A stretch of 64,000 nucleotides of DNA from Gnetum montanum (Eukaryota; Streptophyta; Gnetopsida; Gnetales; Gnetaceae). Positions 57,221 through 64,000 of the stretch are shown piece by piece. The notes under the pieces were generated by a model. That model searched no databases, was not told the DNA's origin, and saw nothing but the letters and a program-made list of their open reading frames with translations. Position numbers and translations under genes: made by a program. The stretch lies in assembly GCA_015680685.1 (NCBI GenBank), contig MNCI01004529.1, positions 412,173 through 476,172 of the forward strand, in the 5' to 3' direction. The stretch's first letter is position 1, and every line of letters starts with the position of its first letter.

Positions 57221-57383
57221 TCATTCCCTATTTATCAAAGATTCCACAGATTGTAGCCATTGCACATATTGATGTTGCTCCTTATTATTCAGATGAATTA
57301 TTAAAAACTTAGCAAGCTTCGCATTGATTCCACGCGACTCCAAGAACATCACGAAACATTTCTGTAGCTCTGACTTTAAATCA
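57221..57383 (-). CDS. Terminal exon of a p32/MAM33-like mitochondrial glycoprotein gene (partial)
   Basis: On the minus strand an acceptor CATGTGCAG ends at 57384. The 163-base exon gives one base of a split codon, 53 residues and a TGA at 57221-57223. The peptide (DLKSELQKCFVMFLESRG, INAKLAKFLIIHLNNKEQHQ, YVQWLQSVESLINRE) fits the C-terminal helix region of the plant mitochondrial glycoprotein (MAM33/p32) family, whose members typically end in a LQ..F..YLE.RGI...L..FL...M.NK...Y..WL pattern. These are acidic mitochondrial matrix proteins. The exon is open and has a normal acceptor. Upstream exons should lie to the right (57,384 onward) but I could not find them, so this may be the end of a long-intron gene running off the window or an isolated gene fragment. 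Confidence 0.65.
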
Positions 57384-58369
57384 CTGCACATGATGAAAGA
57401 GAGGTTGTAATTACTGAACTGATTTTACTCTGAAATTAGGGAAGAAATCAGTAAAAACAAAGAAAACATTATGATGTAATTTTTCACACACCAAAATACA
57501 AATTAAGAGTCACTAAAAATATGAACTGTTTCTGGATCAGAAATGATGTAGTAAATAGTTATTTTGATTATTCATTGTACAGTACTGAAGATAATATTCA
57601 TGGAAAAAACCCAGATTGTTTACACTTATTTCAGAATTAGGTCAAACGCAAATCAAAACGTCCGAAGCTTCCAACTTTTTCTGAATCCTTGAGAAACAAT
57701 ATCCAGGAACCTAAATCCCATCAATATTAGGGGACAAACATGTAATTGTACCTGAACTCCACATTAATAAAAAGACCATAAAAATTGACTATCATAACAA
57801 AAGTGTAATATACATATCCAAGAATCGTACTTCTCACACCATCACTATATTTGCTATATTCGAAAGCAAATAGATAAATAAAGGGTTCTTTTGGAAAAGA
57901 TCATTATTTGTTGACAAATTTTTATGGTGTTAAATAGCCATTGGTATCATGGAAGGTGCTACCATTTCAGGTCTGGATCAGGGTCACAGTAACTTTACCT
58001 TCAAAGGGCAAAATGTGAATAAAGTGAATCTTTATGTTTGTTTTATAACTTTATACTCCTTCAATAATTGTGATATATTGCAATGTTTATTTATCTCAAA
58101 TCCTTTTATTATTGCCAATATCCAATTCACATTCGGTAAACACTACTTATGGATGTTCACCCAACATTATAAATGTGTACAAGAATCTGTAAAAGGGTGA
58201 GTGTGTTTGTTCCCTCTCTTTTATGCTACTAATAGTCCAAGAGCCAGTTTCTTGCTGAGTCTTTTCTTGTTTGTTCCCATGGTATATCTGTATGTTCATT
58301 GTTCATTTATTTTTATTATGTTTATTAACATGTTTATCAACCACATGCAATCTTGGGCATCCCAATAAG
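57384..58369. other. AT-rich DNA, possible intron of the MAM33-like gene
   Basis: No repeats or exons were recognised. An 83-residue plus-strand frame from 57949 has no family features. Confidence 0.4.
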
Positions 58370-58660
58370 AACAATCTGAACAACTATCGAATAATAGTTG
58401 TAGCAATATCATTGCCAAGTAAAAGGGTAGTATTCTTGAAAAGAGATTAGGTACTGGGCAAAAATCTATAATATTACGGCAATTTGCCAAGTGGATTTTA
58501 GACAAAATAATTCCACTATCAATCACTTAGTTACGCTCAGACATTGTATGGAAGTTGCAAAGAATCTCAACAAAAAAGTATTCATTTGTTTTGTTGATTT
58601 TGCTAAAGCATGACTTGGTGATAGGAAAAAGTTACGGGACCAATTCAATTAGGCATTCTT
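58370..58660 (+). mobile_element. LINE reverse-transcriptase fragment
   Basis: A plus-strand frame near 58485-58625 reads QVDFRQNNSTINHLVTLRHC, MEVAKNLNKKVFICFVDFAK, matching the RT pattern (GFR..RST.DH...LR....A...N..IY.CFVDF.KAFD). Stops before and after show a relic. Its LINE clade differs from the L1 copy at 43 kb. Confidence 0.65.
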
Positions 58661-60044
58661 GCAAAGTTAGTAGTAGCAACTCAAAAGCTGTATGAGGAAG
58701 TCATCATTGAGTTTAAGGAAGTCATCAAAGGAGAAAATGCAAAGTAGTCCTAAGCACATCCAGAAGTTAGTTTAGCAATGGGTATTGGCAAGGATATGAA
58801 GGTTACTTAGAGCACATTAGAGGTAATTTTTTAGGTTCACCTATTTCAGTATCTTACATCTCACATCCCAATTAGATCTCGTAGTTTTATCAGTAGGCCT
58901 TCTTTGAGTTCACATTGTCTAAGGATAGAAAGTGGACAATAGATTCACCTGCCAAGGGAAGAGTGTACATAAATGTTACGTGGATTTGGCGCCCTTGAGA
59001 ATGACCAACATGGTTTCTATTTGTCATATGACTGAACATTTGAGGCCAAAATATAATATTTCTGCCAAAAATTTGTATGAGTTATTTTTGTTGCATCCAA
59101 TGGTGGTTAGCCACTTTGTTAAGTCAGTTTTTATTTTTCATAACATAAACGTATTGGCTATCTAATAGATCCTTTGGGTCTACGGATGTAATAAAATCTT
59201 TGGCTTCAATTTCAGTTTTGCTTAGTCTAAATGTTCATTTTTTAATATTATTTCTCTACCTTGTTACTTACTAGACTTCCTAAATGGTTTTGATTTTTTG
59301 GGAATTACTTGCTTCATGGAAGTTGATATTTGGTAGCTATGCAAATAGTACACCTTGGTAATAGAATTTTAGGATGTGAAACAAATATTTGCAATTATGC
59401 TCAGTGTTACTATTTTCCAAAACAAACCTCAACGTCCTTTTGTATACAATACTAACAGATATCTATTACAACTTTATAAAGGTTCAAATAAGGGGAGCCT
59501 TAATTCCATGAAATCAAGACATTTCCTGACTTAACAAAATAAAATAAAATAAAATAATGTTCTCTAAACAATTAAAAAACAGATGTATATATAAATATAA
59601 CTTCTTCCACCTATTTAATTTCATATCACTGAAGATAAATCTGGTGAAGATTCAAAAATATTATATCTTCATATTGTAAGAAACAAAAGTTTTCACATTT
59701 ATCTATTATCAGGTAATGTAGTAATTGCACATTATTGCTTTTAAAATAGAAAAGTGGAGACATGCACTAGAATCAAAAGGCTTAAAAATCAGTAGAAAGA
59801 CAGAATATACAGGATGCAATTTCAATAATAGCATAAATAGTAATGAAGTAGAAGTGACAAGTTGAGGCCAAAAAATCACTCCTTGCCAACAGTTCTACTA
59901 CATAATATCAATGCTCCAATCAAATGGTGAAACTGATAAAGATATAAGAAATAGGATTTAAACATAATGATCAAAATAGACACATGCTATTAGCATTCTA
60001 TGTGATAAAAGAATCCCAATAAAACTAAAGGGAAAAGTTTATAG
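58661..60044. other. AT-rich DNA with no supported gene
   Basis: It holds an (AAAAT)n run at about 59536-59556. A 77-residue plus-strand frame from 58932 was not recognised and is not called. Confidence 0.45.
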
Positions 60045-60412
60045 TGTTGGAAAAATGAAAACAAATACATTAATTGTTGTATTTCCTTTTATGTTGCATT
60101 TGATGTAGGGATGTGTTTTATCCCACATGTATTAGGATTGGGGTTTGGTCCTCATGTTTCTTCATAAATAGAAGGCTTGGGGTAGCCTTTACGGTGTGGT
60201 TTGAAATGAAAGCATTGTATCAAGGTTTTGTTGGAAAAATGAAGACAAATACATTAATTGTTGTATTTTCTTTTATGTTGCATTTGGTGTGGAGATGTCT
60301 TTTATCCCACATGTATTAGGATTGGGGTTTGGTCCTCATGTTTCTTCATAAATAGAAGGCTTGGGGTAGCCTTCAGTGTGTGCTTTGAAGTGAAAGCATT
60401 GTATCAAGGTTT
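60045..60412 (+). repeat. 184-bp tandem duplication, possibly within a Copia-type LTR
   Basis: Two copies (60045-60228 and 60229-60412) differ at a small number of positions. Each starts TGTTGGAAAAATGAA and includes CACATGTATTAGGATTGGGG and a TATA-like CATAAATAGAAGGC. The TGTTGGAA start and the end TTGTTATCACA at about 60641 would fit a Copia LTR whose 5' portion is duplicated. I saw no target duplication, so the LTR reading is tentative. Confidence 0.7.
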
Positions 60413-60897
60413 TACCTTGGAGACATGAGTCTTGTTGGTGTTGATCTGAGATCTGTTGGAATAACAGATTGGGTGTTTAGAAAAGTTACAAGGATGGCTT
60501 GTGTCCTGAAGATTTGAGAAAAATAGAAGGCAGATCAGCATTGTTGTGGAAGTAGGGTAAAAAGGGCCCGAACCACATAACTCTCTGTGTTCTTGTGCTA
60601 TTTTTACTGTTTTCATTCTGCTTTCATTTTGTTATCACAGCAAATGTTTACTAGAGTTTAGAATGTTTTGAGAGTGATTTATAATGTTTCTTGACTTGCT
60701 ACAGCGCAATATTTTGCCTCTAATGATTTATTCAGATCTGTAGGGTTCTAATAATTTCTCTAGAGAATTTGTAGTGTGTTTTCAGATCTAATTGTTTTTA
60801 GATCTAATTATAACATATAGGACAGTGACCACACCTGCTATCTTATATGGTGTTGGATGTTGAGCAATGTAAAAGAGGCATAAACAATAAATTAGTG
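60413..60897. other. Remainder of the possible Copia LTR and intergenic DNA
   Basis: Up to about 60641 this may complete the LTR that starts in the duplicated region. The remainder holds repeated TCAGATCT / TTTTTAGATCTAA motifs but no gene. Confidence 0.4.
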
Positions 60898-61258
60898 TGG
60901 TAAAAATGTGAATGCTTAGATGGATGTTAAATATTACATGAAGAGATAAAATGCATAATACACATTTTAGAGGAAGTCTTGGAGTTGCTTTTATTTCAAC
61001 TATGCTATAGGAAAGGTGTCTTAGATGGTTGGGACATGTGCAAAGATGAGATAATGAGCCTATTAAAAATGGTTGCTACATCATTGTTCCAAGAAAGCCA
61101 TTGAAAGGAAGACCAAAAAAGATAAAAGAAAAAACAAATGAAATTGATTTGAATAAATTGTAAATAAACAATCTAGCTCTTCAATGAGGCAAATGGCAAA
61201 AGAGAACTTATGTAACCAACCCCATTTTGTTGGGACAAGACTCGGATAATGATGATGT
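60898..61258 (+). mobile_element. RTE-type LINE 3' end fragment
   Basis: The plus-strand translation gives MLRWML near 60915, then LRWLGHVQR at about 61022-61048 and a terminal part (LKGRPKKIKEKTNEIDLN; TNPILLGQDSD), followed by GATAATGATGATG. This is the characteristic C-terminus and tail of plant RTE LINEs. Stops occur within it. Confidence 0.8.
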
Positions 61259-61625
61259 AACAACTACAAATACTATAAGTAACCCTTAAGATACATAGGT
61301 CTAGTAAACTGATAAGATGTGCTTTGCCACAAGGAAACCTATTGTAGCTAGAGTAGTGATTCCACCCATTAAAGCTGTGGGATATTTGATTCCTCTGACA
61401 CTTTTGGAAGAGCAAGCATTGTATAAACATTATCAATCCATTGCTGAATAATTTTATCCATTTAGTTTAAGAGTTCAGGTTTCAGTAACAAAAAACAGAA
61501 TTAGTTTCATGGTGTCTTATCTCTTGCATTTCTTGGACGTATCATATTAAAGTCTGTATTGAAAGATGATGGTAACTGTTCATATTACTAATTCTTACAT
61601 TATCAAGGTCTAAGTCTAAGATATA

Positions 61626-63043
61626 TCATCATCATCCTAACCTTATCCCAACTACATGGGATAGGCTATATGAGTTTTTTTACAACATCCACCTCAATTA
61701 AGAGCCAAATACACATTAATACCTAAAGCTAGGATGCCTTTCCAGCAAGAAAACCATATTTGTTTTGGTCTACATATTTGTTGGTTCCTTCAACTTTAAT
61801 AAAGCAACATCTTCTTACAAGAGCTGTCTCTGGACTTCTTAGCACATGACTAAACCATTTAAGATAACTTTTCTTAATCTTCTCATTTATGGAAGCTACT
61901 CTCACAATTTCCCTAATAAGTAAGAGTTGTTTTGATCTTTCCTAACCACACCCAACATCCACCTCAACACACACATCTCTACTACATACATGTGTTGAGC
62001 CTAATGCATTTTGATAAACCAAAATTCCATACCATAAAAGAGCGTAAGTCTGATAGCAATTATGTAGAACTTACCTTTCAACCTAGCAAGGATTCTTCTA
62101 TCACAAAACACATCACTAGCTGCCCACCATTATCTTTATCCTATTTCAATTATGTTTGTCACACCATTGTTAATTTCACCATCCACTAAAACCAAAGACC
62201 CCCACGTATCTAAATTGCTTATATTGAGAAACTTCTTGGTTTTGAATTCCTATCTTTGTATGTTCATTACTTGCTTTTCCACTAAAAGTGCACTCCATGT
62301 ATTTCGTTTTGCTTCTACTAATCCTTAACCTTGTTGATTCTAGAGTGTTTCTCTATATCTCCATTTTTGCAACTAGAACTTCCATAGATTCATCCATCAA
62401 AACAATATCATCAATAAAAAGCATACACCAATAGGTATCATCCTGAATACCTTTGGTTAGCTCATCCCTAATAATAACAAATAAATAATGGCTTAGGGCA
62501 AATCCTTGGTGTAATGCAACCTTCACAAGCCTAAAAGTCTCTACACAAATAGTGCAAACTCAAGTTACTGCTCCAACATATATATCTTGAATAGCCTTTA
62601 TGTACCCAATATGAATATCCTTTCTCTTTAAGGCCCACCAAATAACATTTCAAAGAACACTATCATAAGCTTTCTCTAAGTCAATGAAAACGATAACCAG
62701 ATTCCTTGTCTTACACCTAAATTTCTCCATCAATTGTCATAGCAGAAAAATAGCTTCCATAGTTAATATTCTAGGCATAAAACCAAATTGATTCGTAGAA
62801 GTAACTAATTTTTACCTCAAGGATTGTTCTATAACCCTTTTCCTTAAAAGTCATGATATGGCTCATAAGCTTAATGCCTCTATAGTTCATACAATTTTGG
62901 ATGTCTTTGTAGTTCTTCCAGATGGATACTATAGTGATGTTCCTCCAATCTATTAAGTATGCAATGGTGGCAAGGTGAGCTCGAAGAGTTAGAGAAGCTA
63001 GACACCAGATGAATTGGAGTGCAAATGACTCACTATGGGTCAA
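61626..63043 (-). mobile_element. RTE-type LINE remnant (RT and 3' end)
   Basis: On the minus strand RT starts with NCMNYRGIKLMSHIMTFKEK (near 62830-62895) and ESIWFYA-like sequence. Then FH*LRESL-type YDRVP-region remnants, the LLVYAFY*W*YCFDG region corresponding to a FADD-like box (about 62400-62430), and GDIEKHSRI (about 62340) follow. It ends with YPM*LG*G and a CATCATCATCC tail at about 61626. NYRGI.LM.H is diagnostic of this RTE family. It is heavily mutated. Confidence 0.85.
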
Positions 63044-64000
63044 ACCACTTGAGATAGGTCACAGAATTCAAATTTGTGTGACCACAAATGGACAGTGGGT
63101 CATGGTGATGATCATGGTTTACTTTAGACCTGCAAAACAAAGACAACTATTTTACTAGTAAAACCATGGTTAGTGGAATTTTTGACTAGCAAAGGCCAAG
63201 AGTTGCAGCATTCAAATTTTCTATGGACCATGAGTTGTGGTCAAAAATGTATGAAGCAGGCCATGAGTCACAACAGCATAAAATTTCCCAAAAAAAAAAT
63301 TGCATGATCGTGAACCATGGTTAGAATGAATTACAAAAGCCCACAAGTCATAAGATTCAAATTTTCTATGGTAGAAAATATATAACCACAAGACCACAAA
63401 ATCTACTAAAAATATTGCAGGTCACAGTTTTCCGAACAGTCACTATGAGCTAACCATGAGTGGCTAATTGGGTCATGGTTTGGTTGCCTTTTACTTAGAC
63501 TTGCCAAGGAAATAGATAAATAAAACTTCAATTGTGCAATTTAAATGGTATTTAAGGCCTAATCCTTTAGTATCAAACATGCATTACAATTTGATCATGG
63601 AATTGAGATCAAATCAAGAGTTCTATGCCCATTCCAGGTATACAAGCTTTCAACATGAGAAATTGTGAACAAATCAATCCTTTAATGAGGGTCAGATTTG
63701 AAATAGAAGATCCATAACTATGATAGACATCTTTCTCATAAAATCTTTTTCTAGCAGTTTTTCCAGATATTTTTTTGATTAACACATCTCTAATTCTACT
63801 CATTCATAGACTTGTATTTAATACCTATAAGAAATACAATTATACACCATTGGCAAGTAATGTGAGTTGGCTTGGATTACTTAGCATTTTGTACCTAAGA
63901 GGGCAGCATGGTTTGGAATGCAAACATTTCCAAAAAAGTATATGTGCTTCCTCACCTAACCTAATATAATGAGTTTGGACTGCAAAGAAGGAACGATAGC
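63044..64000. other. Intergenic DNA with GTCATGGT-like repeated motifs
   Basis: Several loose repeats of GTGGGTCATGG, CATGAGTTGTGGTC, CATGAGTCACAACAG and ACCATGAGTGGC occur between 63055 and 63480. A similar flavour (GAGTCATGGTTAAGTCATGG) is seen at about 2928-2950. No gene could be supported. Confidence 0.45.

Noticed and set aside
57949-58200. 83-codon plus-strand frame
   Set aside because: AT-rich, with no family features and no splice or context support.
1-64000. tRNA or rRNA genes
   Set aside because: None was recognised. The tRNA-Asp-like 18-mers are retrotransposon primer-binding sites next to LTRs, not genes.

Overview
The window is plant nuclear DNA, most likely from a seed plant with a large, repeat-rich genome. 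The evidence is Athila/Tat-type Ty3/gypsy retrotransposons primed by plant tRNA-Asp, L1- and RTE-type LINE remnants, and one well-preserved plant gene with canonical GT-AG introns. A gymnosperm would fit, but the sequence alone does not settle the species.

Layout. The left part (1-27,550) is a nest of related LTR retrotransposons, all with coding strand minus. The end of an LTR lies at 1-314, a very old LTR relic at about 2,390-2,790, and element A at 3919-27545 (TSD AATGT on both sides). Element B (12957-25572, 12.6 kb) is inserted in the gag of A, and an inverted solo LTR (10379-11254, TSD AGAGC) sits in the protease active-site region of A. A and B carry gag, protease, RT, RNase H and integrase, all ruined by nonsense codons. 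B also has a 945-codon third reading frame downstream of integrase. Element C (27777 to about 33838) has gag and protease but no detectable RT or integrase, contains a 452-base assembly gap, and has only a stub of its 5' LTR.

The middle (about 33.8-41.3 kb) is the single clear host gene: a three-exon gene on the minus strand (39569 down to 35585) for a 607-residue protein of the SKIP35 ankyrin-repeat family (SKP1-interacting partner 35). It stands out as a GC-rich island.

The right part is a second nest. An L1-type LINE (plus strand, from about 43,290) is split by element E (45338-55269, TSD GTATG), and the 3' LTR of E is itself split by element D (45447-49612, TSD CTATG). D and E also retain gag and/or protease pieces but lack RT and integrase, so three of the five elements look like non-autonomous derivatives. 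After the LINE resumes (55,275 to about 56,570) come AT-rich noncoding DNA, a single terminal exon of a p32/MAM33-like mitochondrial glycoprotein gene (57221-57383, minus), LINE fragments, a 184-bp tandem duplication at about 60.05-60.41 kb, and two RTE-type LINE remnants with their 3' ends facing each other (60.9-63.0 kb).

Most points of interest concern the retrotransposon family: nested insertions that can be dissected to the base, pol-less gag-bearing derivatives, an extra ORF behind a conserved splice-acceptor-like site, interchangeable palindromic modules just upstream of the LTR TATA box, and a shortened gag zinc knuckle.
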